Part shown: positions 28,558-44,188 of the stretch, one piece after another | How positions within the stretch are numbered: the first letter of the stretch is position 1 | Layout: each line of letters starts with the position of its first letter | Assembly: GCA_038049695.1 (NCBI GenBank) | Contig: CP142457.1 | Coordinates: 21,156,501 to 21,220,500 of the forward strand | Length of the DNA stretch: 64,000 nucleotides | Origin: Cinnamomum chago | Lineage: Eukaryota; Streptophyta; Magnoliopsida; Laurales; Lauraceae | Direction of reading: 5' to 3' | Position numbers and translations under genes: made by a program | The notes under the pieces: generated by a model | Told to the model about the DNA's origin: nothing | What the model saw: only the letters and a program-made list of their open reading frames with translations | Databases searched by the model: none

Positions 28558-31500
28558 ATGCATAATCATTCAAGCATCATTTGATTCACACACTTGCATT
28601 GTTTTAAATAAACTTGAAATCTTGTTTTATTCATGCATTGTTTTTAAGAGTTGTAAAAGTATCAATTTATGCATGATTTGTTTTCAATCTTGGATGCATT
28701 TGTTTTAGAAAAGAGTTTTATCAAATCAAGCTAGCCTATGAGTTTTAAATCTTTCAAAATGTTTTAGGCTTTTTATGGTTCATGTTTTAAAACCCTTAGA
28801 ATGATTTAAAACATGTTTTTAAGCTTGATTTAGTGGCCCAAAAAGTTCCACAAAGAAAACCTTCAATTGTGCAAAATTGGAATTTTTGGGATCCCGGCAG
28901 TGTCGCCGGTCGACCGGCGCAGAGGTCCCGGTCGACCGGGAACACTGCAGCAGAAAGGGGCCTGGGCTGTCCAACGGTCAGAAATGTGACCGTTGTGTGA
29001 TCCCGGTCGATCGAGACCTGTTTGCAGGTCGACCGAGGACTAGCCGTTGGGCACCTTTTGCTATAAATATGAGTTCTTTCCTTTGCCAAAAGTTGGGAAT
29101 TTTAAGCCCCTCCTTGAGAGGTTTTGAGGCATATTCAAGGGAAAAGAACCAAGGGATGAAGGGGAGCATTAGGAAAGCTAAAGCTTGGATTAATGAAGTT
29201 TAATCTCCAAGTAGGCTTTACTTTCCTTAATCATATGTTTTCATGCTTTGTTTTATTTTTGGTAAATCATTTCTAGCATGTTAAACTATGTTTGTGTTGT
29301 GTCCTTAACATGTTTTATGTTTTGAGTTGTTTTATTGTTTTGGATACAACACCATATGATTCAATCCAAGTAGTACTTAATCTTGGTAAATCTAAGTAGA
29401 TCATGTTAATGAAAGAACCTTTGAAATTATATGTAACATGATTCCTATACTTGGTTGAATCTTTGGTTGTTGTTTTCCATCATAAGAAAATCACTTTCAA
29501 AACTATCTTATGTTTTGGACTCAACTTCTTTACAAATCATATGTTTTCATGTTTTGTTTTATCATTGGTAAATCTTTAGTAACATGTTAATATATGATGT
29601 GTTGTATCCTTAGCATGTTTTATAATTTGAATAGATCTATTGTTTTGGATGCATCACCATTTGATTCAACCCAAGTAGTACTTTATCCTTGGTAAATCTA
29701 AGTAGATCATGTTAATGGAAACATCTTTGAAATTAGATGTAACATGATCCATATACTTGGTTGAATCTTTGGGTGTTGTTTTTCATCATAAGAAAATCTC
29801 TTTTAAATGTATCTTATGTTTTAGATTCAACATCTTTACAAATCATATGTGTATTATTGTTTTAAAGTTTCACAACTTGCCTTACTTTGATAGGTATATC
29901 TCTTTCAAGTTGTATTTATAATTACATATGATTTGTCCCCTCTTTTCAATCAAATCTATTTTTATGTTTTATGAGCTACATTGTTGATTTGATTGACATC
30001 CCTATGCATCACATGTTTAGAGCTAATTAATTTCATACAACTTGTGTAACTTTGATATCATTAACAAGTTGTTACTTTTAACATGTGATTGCATTACTTC
30101 CTCAATCATAAATGTTTTATGAGCTAAAACTTTCAAAAGCCTTAGGCATACATTTATGAGCTTTCATTTTCAAAATGATTGAGGACCACACACACACACT
30201 TCATGCACTTTCATCTTTGCATTCATAGTGTGAGTGTGTATTAGATTTTCACTTCCATATCCGCCTATTTAAGAGGCATTGTAATGAGCTTAATTGAATC
30301 TCCATCAAGTGTATTATAGACACTAAATTAGAGAGATAACCAACCTTGTGGTTGAAGAGGTTATTGCTTAGCCTATAAAAGCATAATGGATAGGTTGATG
30401 TTAAGCCTTGAAAAACATCAATGTAAAGGTTATTGCTTAGCCTTGGAAAGCATATTGTAAAGGTTATTGCTTAGCCTATTGAAAAGCACAAATAGTGGAA
30501 ATCCGGTGGGGTGTTGGATCACAAGCCGGTAGTGGATGTAGGCATTGAGGCCGAACCACTATAAATACTTGTGTGATGGTGATTGCTTTGTGGTGATTGT
30601 TTTCATTAAGCTTCCGCATTTTGGTTGATAATCATCACTTGTGACTAGTTTGTTTTAAAGAAGTTAAAATTTGTTAAAATTGGTCATAATTGAAGCTCAC
30701 CCTATTCACCCCCCCTCTAGGGTTCGGATCCCCATGGACTTACAAGTGGTATCGGAGAGGGTTACTCCATTTTAGGGCTTAACAACTCGGAGTTGATCCT
30801 TGCTAGATTTGAACCCTAGTGTTGTGATTTATTGCATATCTTTGTGATGATTTCCACTATGTTTGAAAATGATTTTTCCCTAGCCTCATTGCACCACTCT
30901 TAGTCTTTTTCAAGTTATATCTTTAAGAGTTGGTGAGTCCTCAAGTGTACTCTCAAGGACACCCTTTTCAAGACCTTAAGTGAATCTTCATTGGTACACA
31001 TTTAAACTAATCTTAAGGCCTTGATCCCCCTAGACCAACCTATTCTTTAATAGTTAAATCTATTTGTTGGTCATGTTACATTTGCATTTTGTTTCTTTAA
31101 AGTCACATCTTTTAAAATGCAATGTTTCTTTGTGATCATTTGATTTTGTCTTCATGAACTTTTAAAGTTATATCTCATGGTTTTCAAAATCCTTTGATTG
31201 CAATATTTTCATGATGGATTTGCACTGTGTTCATATAATTATATCTCTTGTTGTGCTTATCTATTCATGATCAATTGATTATGATTACAAATGCTTTCAT
31301 AGCTAGTTTTTTCATGATCAATTGATGTTGGAAAATCATTTGATGTTTGTCATAGTTAGATCCTTTTTGTAAATCAAATGATTTGAATCTATTTAAGTTT
31401 TCCATTGTTTTTCAAAGTTATATCTCTTGGTATGGAAACTTTGTGAGTGTCTATTGTTTTACAATTTGAGATTTTACAATAGTACACTTCTTGTTTTTCA

Positions 31501-33746
31501 AATTCACTTGCTCTTAATTCTAAATGATTCTTTATTGGAATTTCATATATTGAAGTGATTTGAGAAACTTTGGAAAATGTTCTATGCTTTATTGGTTGTA
31601 TTTCTAGAAGCATTTTCCTTGAATTTATTTCCTTGTGCTTAATTATGATTTTATCATTTGAAAGGAAATAATTTTTACAAACAATTTGCAACTTTGCTCA
31701 TTTAGTGACATTCTTTATGCAAATTGATTTTGATGTCTTACATTGCTTGGTTGGATATGGTTTCATTGATTTGCATGTGTTGTGCCTAACTTGGTATATA
31801 TAGTTTCTTTAATGCAAATTAATGATTGTTTATGTGCTTTATAGTAAAATCTTGTATTTGAGCTTTTTAAGTACATATGTGATTTTATGTGCTAAGTTCA
31901 TATGGTGTAAACCTCATATCCTTTGTCCATTGCATTGTAAGCTTAGTACATTTGCTAAGAGTAGAGATGTTGCATGATAGATTGATACTTTTAACTTCAT
32001 ACCTTCTTGTGCTTAAATAGTTATATTCTTTTTGATGATTGGTATGAGTTAGATCTTGAGTGTTGATTGATCCTCTCTATGCAAATGTCAAATCGTTCTA
32101 TGTATGGTTGTGGTATTTATTATATTTGTTGAAACCATACTAGAACTCAAATCCATCATCTATGCCTTATAGTCATTTCTATTTGGATGGTTATGATGTT
32201 GATTCATGTACTTTCTCTAAGTGATGTCATTCTTATACATGTTTCAACTTCATATTAGTGTTCTTAATCATATGAAACTCTTTGAAACCCATTTCTCATA
32301 TTTCTATATGTTTGATGGATATCTTAGATGTTGAATTCATATGATTTTGACACTTTGGAAATTGCATGCATTTCTAAGTTATATCCTTTTGCATTGCAAT
32401 TTACCTTGTTCATCACTATGCTCATTAGTCATATCTTTAAAAGTGATGAATATTCATTTATGATGCTTGATGGAATTTTGTGTTTGTCACATCCTTGCTC
32501 TTTATCATGTTGTCAAATTCAATTGGTTTCAATTGGTAAAATTTTCGATTGATTTGATTTCTTGTGAATGTGATAGACCATGTGTGCATTGGATTGAACT
32601 TGATAAGTAATATAATTGTTCCATGTCACACACCATTAGCATCATAATGTCCATGTTGCCACCTCTTTTGCTCATATAGGTATATCTCATGACCACCATG
32701 TTTATGTGTTCATAATATTGGTTGGTTATTAGTTGAGGTTGGCTTCATGTTTGAATTTCATTTTACTCATCTTGCACTTTAATAGTCATATTTATTGATT
32801 GAATGAAATGAGTTCAAAACCTTCATAGCATATGCTTTCCATAGTTAAATTTTTTTTATGCTATGATTAATAAACCCCATATCATGGATAGCTCTAATTT
32901 GGATTTTTCCTAATAGGTATATTTTTAAATCCATTTTAGAGTGATTGTGTTTAATAGACTTATCTTTAAATCTCAATTGGTATTCTTTGTTTTTCCAATT
33001 GGTATCCATGATTGCTTTTCTCTTTTGACCTTGCTTTCTTTTGGCAATTTGATCATATGAGCTTTATAGTTAAATGAATCAAATCCTTTCCTTGAAGTTG
33101 ACCCTCATTTGGTTAAACCATCTTCTTCTTACACCTAATAGTTAAATATTTGTCAAAAGATTGACAAAAGAAGAGAATGGATTGAGGGGGAGTGTAAACC
33201 TTCATAGGAAGAATTAGTTTTGATCAAATTGACCCTTGGATTGCCTTTGAACCCTTAGAGATAACTTCCATGCATGATAGCCTGTTATGTAATTCACTTT
33301 CGATTTCTTTTGTTAACAGGTGCTACTAAAAGGTATTTTTCCTTATTTCATGTGTGTAGGTACCTTTGCAATTTAATGGCAAAGGGGGAGAAAGTATTCA
33401 AGTTCTCAAAAGGGTGAAGAGAATGTCCAAGCTTCCTAAGGAGAGTTGTGTATGATCTTCTACAAGGGGAGAGAATGCATACCTTGCCAAAGGGAGAGAG
33501 AGGCATGGTCAAAGGGGGAGAGCGAATAGAAGAAAGAAAGCTTGGAAGCTAAAGAAGATGCTTGGCTAAAGAAAGAAAGATTGAAGAATGATCAAGCTCC
33601 AAGCATCATGAAGAATGAAGAAAAGAGCCCAAGCTAAGAGAAGCATCCAAGAAGATTTCAAAACTTGTCCAGCTGAGGGGGAGCTGAAGACTTGGTGTGT
33701 TAAATCAGTGGTGAGTGTGTTGCCATCAAATTGCAAAGGGAGAGAT
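28526..33746 (+). mobile_element. Array unit 2 (LTR 28526-30744)
   Basis: It has C at 30206 and, uniquely, A at 33741, which turns the tract before the next LTR from AAAGGGGGAG into AAAGGGAGAG. That change would weaken the plus-strand primer if this unit were copied alone. Confidence 0.9.
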
Positions 33747-36700
33747 TGTTAGGAATTTTATAGATTGCAATTTGATGGATGCATAATCATTCAAGCATCA
33801 TTTGATTCACACACTTGCATTGTTTTAAATAAACTTGAAATCTTGTTTTATTCATGCATTGTTTTTAAGAGTTGTAAAAGTATCAATTTATGCATGATTT
33901 GTTTTCAATCTTGGATGCATTTGTTTTAGAAAAGAGTTTTATCAAATCAAGCTAGCCTATGAGTTTTAAATCTTTCAAAATGTTTTAGGCTTTTTATGGT
34001 TCATGTTTTAAAACCCTTAGAATGATTTAAAACATGTTTTTAAGCTTGATTTAGTGGCCCAAAAAGTTCCACAAAGAAAACCTTCAATTGTGCAAAATTG
34101 GAATTTTTGGGATCCCGGCAGTGTCGCCGGTCGACCGGCGCAGAGGTCCCGGTCGACCGGGAACACTGCAGCAGAAAGGGGCCTGGGCTGTCCAACGGTC
34201 AGAAATGTGACCGTTGTGTGATCCCGGTCGATCGAGACCTGTTTGCAGGTCGACCGAGGACTAGCCGTTGGGCACCTTTTGCTATAAATATGAGTTCTTT
34301 CCTTTGCCAAAAGTTGGGAATTTTAAGCCCCTCCTTGAGAGGTTTTGAGGCATATTCAAGGGAAAAGAACCAAGGGATGAAGGGGAGCATTAGGAAAGCT
34401 AAAGCTTGGATTAATGAAGTTTAATCTCCAAGTAGGCTTTACTTTCCTTAATCATATGTTTTCATGCTTTGTTTTATTTTTGGTAAATCATTTCTAGCAT
34501 GTTAAACTATGTTTGTGTTGTGTCCTTAACATGTTTTATGTTTTGAGTTGTTTTATTGTTTTGGATACAACACCATATGATTCAATCCAAGTAGTACTTA
34601 ATCTTGGTAAATCTAAGTAGATCATGTTAATGAAAGAACCTTTGAAATTATATGTAACATGATTCCTATACTTGGTTGAATCTTTGGTTGTTGTTTTCCA
34701 TCATAAGAAAATCACTTTCAAAACTATCTTATGTTTTGGACTCAACTTCTTTACAAATCATATGTTTTCATGTTTTGTTTTATCATTGGTAAATCTTTAG
34801 TAACATGTTAATATATGATGTGTTGTATCCTTAGCATGTTTTATAATTTGAATAGATCTATTGTTTTGGATGCATCACCATTTGATTCAACCCAAGTAGT
34901 ACTTTATCCTTGGTAAATCTAAGTAGATCATGTTAATGGAAACATCTTTGAAATTAGATGTAACATGATCCATATACTTGGTTGAATCTTTGGGTGTTGT
35001 TTTTCATCATAAGAAAATCTCTTTTAAATGTATCTTATGTTTTAGATTCAACATCTTTACAAATCATATGTGTATTATTGTTTTAAAGTTTCACAACTTG
35101 CCTTACTTTGATAGGTATATCTCTTTCAAGTTGTATTTATAATTACATATGATTTGTCCCCTCTTTTCAATCAAATCTATTTTTATGTTTTATGAGCTAC
35201 ATTGTTGATTTGATTGACATCCCTATGCATCACATGTTTAGAGCTAATTAATTTCATACAACTTGTGTAACTTTGATATCATTAACAAGTTGTTACTTTT
35301 AACATGTGATTGCATTACTTCCTCAATCATAAATGTTTTATGAGCTAAAACTTTCAAAAGCCTTAGGCATACATTTATGAGCTTTCATTTTCAAAATGAT
35401 TGAGGACCACACACACACACTTCATGTACTTTCATCTTTGCATTCATAGTGTGAGTGTGTATTAGATTTTCACTTCCATATCCGCCTATTTAAGAGGCAT
35501 TGTAATGAGCTTAATTGAATCTCCATCAAGTGTATTATAGACACTAAATTAGAGAGATAACCAACCTTGTGGTTGAAGAGGTTATTGCTTAGCCTATAAA
35601 AGCATAATGGATAGGTTGATGTTAAGCCTTGAAAAACATCAATGTAAAGGTTATTGCTTAGCCTTGGAAAGCATATTGTAAAGGTTATTGCTTAGCCTAT
35701 TGAAAAGCACAAATAGTGGAAATCCGGTGGGGTGTTGGATCACAAGCCGGTAGTGGATGTAGGCATTGAGGCCGAACCACTATAAATACTTGTGTGATGG
35801 TGATTGCTTTGTGGTGATTGTTTTCATTAAGCTTCCGCATTTTGGTTGATAATCATCACTTGTGACTAGTTTGTTTTAAAGAAGTTAAAATTTGTTAAAA
35901 TTGGTCATAATTGAAGCTCACCCTATTCACCCCCCCTCTAGGGTTCGGATCCCCATGGACTTACAAGTGGTATCGGAGAGGGTTACTCCATTTTAGGGCT
36001 TAACAACTCGGAGTTGATCCTTGCTAGATTTGAACCCTAGTGTTGTGATTTATTGCATATCTTTGTGATGATTTCCACTATGTTTGAAAATGATTTTTCC
36101 CTAGCCTCATTGCACCACTCTTAGTCTTTTTCAAGTTATATCTTTAAGAGTTGGTGAGTCCTCAAGTGTACTCTCAAGGACACCCTTTTCAAGACCTTAA
36201 GTGAATCTTCATTGGTACACATTTAAACTAATCTTAAGGCCTTGATCCCCCTAGACCAACCTATTCTTTAATAGTTAAATCTATTTGTTGGTCATGTTAC
36301 ATTTGCATTTTGTTTCTTTAAAGTCACATCTTTTAAAATGCAATGTTTCTTTGTGATCATTTGATTTTGTCTTCATGAACTTTTAAAGTTATATCTCATG
36401 GTTTTCAAAATCCTTTGATTGCAATATTTTCATGATGGATTTGCACTGTGTTCATATAATTATATCTCTTGTTGTGCTTATCTATTCATGATCAATTGAT
36501 TATGATTACAAATGCTTTCATAGCTAGTTTTTTCATGATCAATTGATGTTGGAAAATCATTTGATGTTTGTCATAGTTAGATCCTTTTTGTAAATCAAAT
36601 GATTTGAATCTATTTAAGTTTTCCATTGTTTTTCAAAGTTATATCTCTTGGTATGGAAACTTTGTGAGTGTCTATTGTTTTACAATTTGAGATTTTACAA

Positions 36701-38967
36701 TAGTACACTTCTTGTTTTTCAAATTCACTTGCTCTTAATTCTAAATGATTCTTTATTGGAATTTCATATATTGAAGTGATTTGAGAAACTTTGGAAAATG
36801 TTCTATGCTTTATTGGTTGTATTTCTAGAAGCATTTTCCTTGAATTTATTTCCTTGTGCTTAATTATGATTTTATCATTTGAAAGGAAATAATTTTTACA
36901 AACAATTTGCAACTTTGCTCATTTAGTGACATTCTTTATGCAAATTGATTTTGATGTCTTACATTGCTTGGTTGGATATGGTTTCATTGATTTGCATGTG
37001 TTGTGCCTAACTTGGTATATATAGTTTCTTTAATGCAAATTAATGATTGTTTATGTGCTTTATAGTAAAATCTTGTATTTGAGCTTTTTAAGTACATATG
37101 TGATTTTATGTGCTAAGTTCATATGGTGTAAACCTCATATCCTTTGTCCATTGCATTGTAAGCTTAGTACATTTGCTAAGAGTAGAGATGTTGCATGATA
37201 GATTGATACTTTTAACTTCATACCTTCTTGTGCTTAAATAGTTATATTCTTTTTGATGATTGGTATGAGTTAGATCTTGAGTGTTGATTGATCCTCTCTA
37301 TGCAAATGTCAAATCGTTCTATGTATGGTTGTGGTATTTATTATATTTGTTGAAACCATACTAGAACTCAAATCCATCATCTATGCCTTATAGTCATTTC
37401 TATTTGGATGGTTATGATGTTGATTCATGTACTTTCTCTAAGTGATGTCATTCTTATACATGTTTCAACTTCATATTAGTGTTCTTAATCATATGAAACT
37501 CTTTGAAACCCATTTCTCATATTTCTATATGTTTGATGGATATCTTAGATGTTGAATTCATATGATTTTGACACTTTGGAAATTGCATGCATTTCTAAGT
37601 TATATCCTTTTGCATTGCAATTTACCTTGTTCATCACTATGCTCATTAGTCATATCTTTAAAAGTGATGAATATTCATTTATGATGCTTGATGGAATTTT
37701 GTGTTTGTCACATCCTTGCTCTTTATCATGTTGTCAAATTCAATTGGTTTCAATTGGTAAAATTTTCGATTGATTTGATTTCTTGTGAATGTGATAGACC
37801 ATGTGTGCATTGGATTGAACTTGATAAGTAATATAATTGTTCCATGTCACACACCATTAGCATCATAATGTCCATGTTGCCACCTCTTTTGCTCATATAG
37901 GTATATCTCATGACCACCATGTTTATGTGTTCATAATATTGGTTGGTTATTAGTTGAGGTTGGCTTCATGTTTGAATTTCATTTTACTCATCTTGCACTT
38001 TAATAGTCATATTTATTGATTGAATGAAATGAGTTCAAAACCTTCATAGCATATGCTTTCCATAGTTAAATTTTTTTTATGCTATGATTAATAAACCCCA
38101 TATCATGGATAGCTCTAATTTGGATTTTTCCTAATAGGTATATTTTTAAATCCATTTTAGAGTGATTGTGTTTAATAGACTTATCTTTAAATCTCAATTG
38201 GTATTCTTTGTTTTTCCAATTGGTATCCATGATTGCTTTTCTCTTTTGACCTTGCTTTCTTTTGGCAATTTGATCATATGAGCTTTATAGTTAAATGAAT
38301 CAAATCCTTTCCTTGAAGTTGACCCTCATTTGGTTAAACCATCTTCTTCTTACACCTAATAGTTAAATATTTGTCAAAAGATTGACAAAAGAAGAGAATG
38401 GATTGAGGGGGAGTGTAAACCTTCATAGGAAGAATTAGTTTTGATCAAATTGACCCTTGGATTGCCTTTGAACCCTTAGAGATAACTTCCATGCATGATA
38501 GCCTGTTATGTAATTCACTTTCGATTTCTTTTGTTAACAGGTGCTACTAAAAGGTATTTTTCCTTATTTCATGTGTGTAGGTACCTTTGCAATTTAATGG
38601 CAAAGGGGGAGAAAGTATTCAAGTTCTCAAAAGGGTGAAGAGAATGTCCAAGCTTCCTAAGGAGAGTTGTGTATGATCTTCTACAAGGGGAGAGAATGCA
38701 TACCTTGCCAAAGGGAGAGAGAGGCATGGTCAAAGGGGGAGAGCGAATAGAAGAAAGAAAGCTTGGAAGCTAAAGAAGATGCTTGGCTAAAGAAAGAAAG
38801 ATTGAAGAATGATCAAGCTCCAAGCATCATGAAGAATGAAGAAAAGAGCCCAAGCTAAGAGAAGCATCCAAGAAGATTTCAAAACTTGTCCAGCTGAGGG
38901 GGAGCTGAAGACTTGGTGTGTTAAATCAGTGGTGAGTGTGTTGCCATCAAATTGCAAAGGGGGAGAT
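33747..38967 (+). mobile_element. Array unit 3 (LTR 33747-35965)
   Basis: It has T at 35427, as in unit 1, and the normal purine tract before the next LTR. Confidence 0.9.
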
Positions 38968-41900
38968 TGTTAGGAATTTTATAGATTGCAATTTGATGGA
39001 TGCATAATCATTCAAGCATCATTTGATTCACACACTTGCATTGTTTTAAATAAACTTGAAATCTTGTTTTATTCATGCATTGTTTTTAAGAGTTGTAAAA
39101 GTATCAATTTATGCATGATTTGTTTTCAATCTTGGATGCATTTGTTTTAGAAAAGAGTTTTATCAAATCAAGCTAGCCTATGAGTTTTAAATCTTTCAAA
39201 ATGTTTTAGGCTTTTTATGGTTCATGTTTTAAAACCCTTAGAATGATTTAAAACATGTTTTTAAGCTTGATTTAGTGGCCCAAAAAGTTCCACAAAGAAA
39301 ACCTTCAATTGTGCAAAATTGGAATTTTTGGGATCCCGGCAGTGTCGCCGGTCGACCGGCGCAGAGGTCCCGGTCGACCGGGAACACTGCAGCAGAAAGG
39401 GGCCTGGGCTGTCCAACGGTCAGAAATGTGACCGTTGTGTGATCCCGGTCGATCGAGACCTGTTTGCAGGTCGACCGAGGACTAGCCGTTGGGCACCTTT
39501 TGCTATAAATATGAGTTCTTTCCTTTGCCAAAAGTTGGGAATTTTAAGCCCCTCCTTGAGAGGTTTTGAGGCATATTCAAGGGAAAAGAACCAAGGGATG
39601 AAGGGGAGCATTAGGAAAGCTAAAGCTTGGATTAATGAAGTTTAATCTCCAAGTAGGCTTTACTTTCCTTAATCATATGTTTTCATGCTTTGTTTTATTT
39701 TTGGTAAATCATTTCTAGCATGTTAAACTATGTTTGTGTTGTGTCCTTAACATGTTTTATGTTTTGAGTTGTTTTATTGTTTTGGATACAACACCATATG
39801 ATTCAATCCAAGTAGTACTTAATCTTGGTAAATCTAAGTAGATCATGTTAATGAAAGAACCTTTGAAATTATATGTAACATGATTCCTATACTTGGTTGA
39901 ATCTTTGGTTGTTGTTTTCCATCATAAGAAAATCACTTTCAAAACTATCTTATGTTTTGGACTCAACTTCTTTACAAATCATATGTTTTCATGTTTTGTT
40001 TTATCATTGGTAAATCTTTAGTAACATGTTAATATATGATGTGTTGTATCCTTAGCATGTTTTATAATTTGAATAGATCTATTGTTTTGGATGCATCACC
40101 ATTTGATTCAACCCAAGTAGTACTTTATCCTTGGTAAATCTAAGTAGATCATGTTAATGGAAACATCTTTGAAATTAGATGTAACATGATCCATATACTT
40201 GGTTGAATCTTTGGGTGTTGTTTTTCATCATAAGAAAATCTCTTTTAAATGTATCTTATGTTTTAGATTCAACATCTTTACAAATCATATGTGTATTATT
40301 GTTTTAAAGTTTCACAACTTGCCTTACTTTGATAGGTATATCTCTTTCAAGTTGTATTTATAATTACATATGATTTGTCCCCTCTTTTCAATCAAATCTA
40401 TTTTTATGTTTTATGAGCTACATTGTTGATTTGATTGACATCCCTATGCATCACATGTTTAGAGCTAATTAATTTCATACAACTTGTGTAACTTTGATAT
40501 CATTAACAAGTTGTTACTTTTAACATGTGATTGCATTACTTCCTCAATCATAAATGTTTTATGAGCTAAAACTTTCAAAAGCCTTAGGCATACATTTATG
40601 AGCTTTCATTTTCAAAATGATTGAGGACCACACACACACACTTCATGCACTTTCATCTTTGCATTCATAGTGTGAGTGTGTATTAGATTTTCACTTCCAT
40701 ATCCGCCTATTTAAGAGGCATTGTAATGAGCTTAATTGAATCTCCATCAAGTGTATTATAGACACTAAATTAGAGAGATAACCAACCTTGTGGTTGAAGA
40801 GGTTATTGCTTAGCCTATAAAAGCATAATGGATAGGTTGATGTTAAGCCTTGAAAAACATCAATGTAAAGGTTATTGCTTAGCCTTGGAAAGCATATTGT
40901 AAAGGTTATTGCTTAGCCTATTGAAAAGCACAAATAGTGGAAATCCGGTGGGGTGTTGGATCACAAGCCGGTAGTGGATGTAGGCATTGAGGCCGAACCA
41001 CTATAAATACTTGTGTGATGGTGATTGCTTTGTGGTGATTGTTTTCATTAAGCTTCCGCATTTTGGTTGATAATCATCACTTGTGACTAGTTTGTTTTAA
41101 AGAAGTTAAAATTTGTTAAAATTGGTCATAATTGAAGCTCACCCTATTCACCCCCCCTCTAGGGTTCGGATCCCCATGGACTTACAAGTGGTATCGGAGA
41201 GGGTTACTCCATTTTAGGGCTTAACAACTCGGAGTTGATCCTTGCTAGATTTGAACCCTAGTGTTGTGATTTATTGCATATCTTTGTGATGATTTCCACT
41301 ATGTTTGAAAATGATTTTTCCCTAGCCTCATTGCACCACTCTTAGTCTTTTTCAAGTTATATCTTTAAGAGTTGGTGAGTCCTCAAGTGTACTCTCAAGG
41401 ACACCCTTTTCAAGACCTTAAGTGAATCTTCATTGGTACACATTTAAACTAATCTTAAGGCCTTGATCCCCCTAGACCAACCTATTCTTTAATAGTTAAA
41501 TCTATTTGTTGGTCATGTTACATTTGCATTTTGTTTCTTTAAAGTCACATCTTTTAAAATGCAATGTTTCTTTGTGATCATTTGATTTTGTCTTCATGAA
41601 CTTTTAAAGTTATATCTCATGGTTTTCAAAATCCTTTGATTGCAATATTTTCATGATGGATTTGCACTGTGTTCATATAATTATATCTCTTGTTGTGCTT
41701 ATCTATTCATGATCAATTGATTATGATTACAAATGCTTTCATAGCTAGTTTTTTCATGATCAATTGATGTTGGAAAATCATTTGATGTTTGTCATAGTTA
41801 GATCCTTTTTGTAAATCAAATGATTTGAATCTATTTAAGTTTTCCATTGTTTTTCAAAGTTATATCTCTTGGTATGGAAACTTTGTGAGTGTCTATTGTT

Positions 41901-44188
41901 TTACAATTTGAGATTTTACAATAGTACACTTCTTGTTTTTCAAATTCACTTGCTCTTAATTCTAAATGATTCTTTATTGGAATTTCATATATTGAAGTGA
42001 TTTGAGAAACTTTGGAAAATGTTCTATGCTTTATTGGTTGTATTTCTAGAAGCATTTTCCTTGAATTTATTTCCTTGTGCTTAATTATGATTTTATCATT
42101 TGAAAGGAAATAATTTTTACAAACAATTTGCAACTTTGCTCATTTAGTGACATTCTTTATGCAAATTGATTTTGATGTCTTACATTGCTTGGTTGGATAT
42201 GGTTTCATTGATTTGCATGTGTTGTGCCTAACTTGGTATATATAGTTTCTTTAATGCAAATTAATGATTGTTTATGTGCTTTATAGTAAAATCTTGTATT
42301 TGAGCTTTTTAAGTACATATGTGATTTTATGTGCTAAGTTCATATGGTGTAAACCTCATATCCTTTGTCCATTGCATTGTAAGCTTAGTACATTTGCTAA
42401 GAGTAGAGATGTTGCATGATAGATTGATACTTTTAACTTCATACCTTCTTGTGCTTAAATAGTTATATTCTTTTTGATGATTGGTATGAGTTAGATCTTG
42501 AGTGTTGATTGATCCTCTCTATGCAAATGTCAAATCGTTCTATGTATGGTTGTGGTATTTATTATATTTGTTGAAACCATACTAGAACTCAAATCCATCA
42601 TCTATGCCTTATAGTCATTTCTATTTGGATGGTTATGATGTTGATTCATGTACTTTCTCTAAGTGATGTCATTCTTATACATGTTTCAACTTCATATTAG
42701 TGTTCTTAATCATATGAAACTCTTTGAAACCCATTTCTCATATTTCTATATGTTTGATGGATATCTTAGATGTTGAATTCATATGATTTTGACACTTTGG
42801 AAATTGCATGCATTTCTAAGTTATATCCTTTTGCATTGCAATTTACCTTGTTCATCACTATGCTCATTAGTCATATCTTTAAAAGTGATGAATATTCATT
42901 TATGATGCTTGATGGAATTTTGTGTTTGTCACATCCTTGCTCTTTATCATGTTGTCAAATTCAATTGGTTTCAATTGGTAAAATTTTCGATTGATTTGAT
43001 TTCTTGTGAATGTGATAGACCATGTGTGCATTGGATTGAACTTGATAAGTAATATAATTGTTCCATGTCACACACCATTAGCATCATAATGTCCATGTTG
43101 CCACCTCTTTTGCTCATATAGGTATATCTCATGACCACCATGTTTATGTGTTCATAATATTGGTTGGTTATTAGTTGAGGTTGGCTTCATGTTTGAATTT
43201 CATTTTACTCATCTTGCACTTTAATAGTCATATTTATTGATTGAATGAAATGAGTTCAAAACCTTCATAGCATATGCTTTCCATAGTTAAATTTTTTTTA
43301 TGCTATGATTAATAAACCCCATATCATGGATAGCTCTAATTTGGATTTTTCCTAATAGGTATATTTTTAAATCCATTTTAGAGTGATTGTGTTTAATAGA
43401 CTTATCTTTAAATCTCAATTGGTATTCTTTGTTTTTCCAATTGGTATCCATGATTGCTTTTCTCTTTTGACCTTGCTTTCTTTTGGCAATTTGATCATAT
43501 GAGCTTTATAGTTAAATGAATCAAATCCTTTCCTTGAAGTTGACCCTCATTTGGTTAAACCATCTTCTTCTTACACCTAATAGTTAAATATTTGTCAAAA
43601 GATTGACAAAAGAAGAGAATGGATTGAGGGGGAGTGTAAACCTTCATAGGAAGAATTAGTTTTGATCAAATTGACCCTTGGATTGCCTTTGAACCCTTAG
43701 AGATAACTTCCATGCATGATAGCCTGTTATGTAATTCACTTTCGATTTCTTTTGTTAACAGGTGCTACTAAAAGGTATTTTTCCTTATTTCATGTGTGTA
43801 GGTACCTTTGCAATTTAATGGCAAAGGGGGAGAAAGTATTCAAGTTCTCAAAAGGGTGAAGAGAATGTCCAAGCTTCCTAAGGAGAGTTGTGTATGATCT
43901 TCTACAAGGGGAGAGAATGCATACCTTGCCAAAGGGAGAGAGAGGCATGGTCAAAGGGGGAGAGCGAATAGAAGAAAGAAAGCTTGGAAGCTAAAGAAGA
44001 TGCTTGGCTAAAGAAAGAAAGATTGAAGAATGATCAAGCTCCAAGCATCATGAAGAATGAAGAAAAGAGCCCAAGCTAAGAGAAGCATCCAAGAAGATTT
44101 CAAAACTTGTCCAGCTGAGGGGGAGCTGAAGACTTGGTGTGTTAAATCAGTGGTGAGTGTGTTGCCATCAAATTGCAAAGGGGGAGAT
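38968..44188 (+). mobile_element. Array unit 4 (LTR 38968-41186)
   Basis: It has C at 40648. No difference from units 5 to 7 was noticed. Confidence 0.9.
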
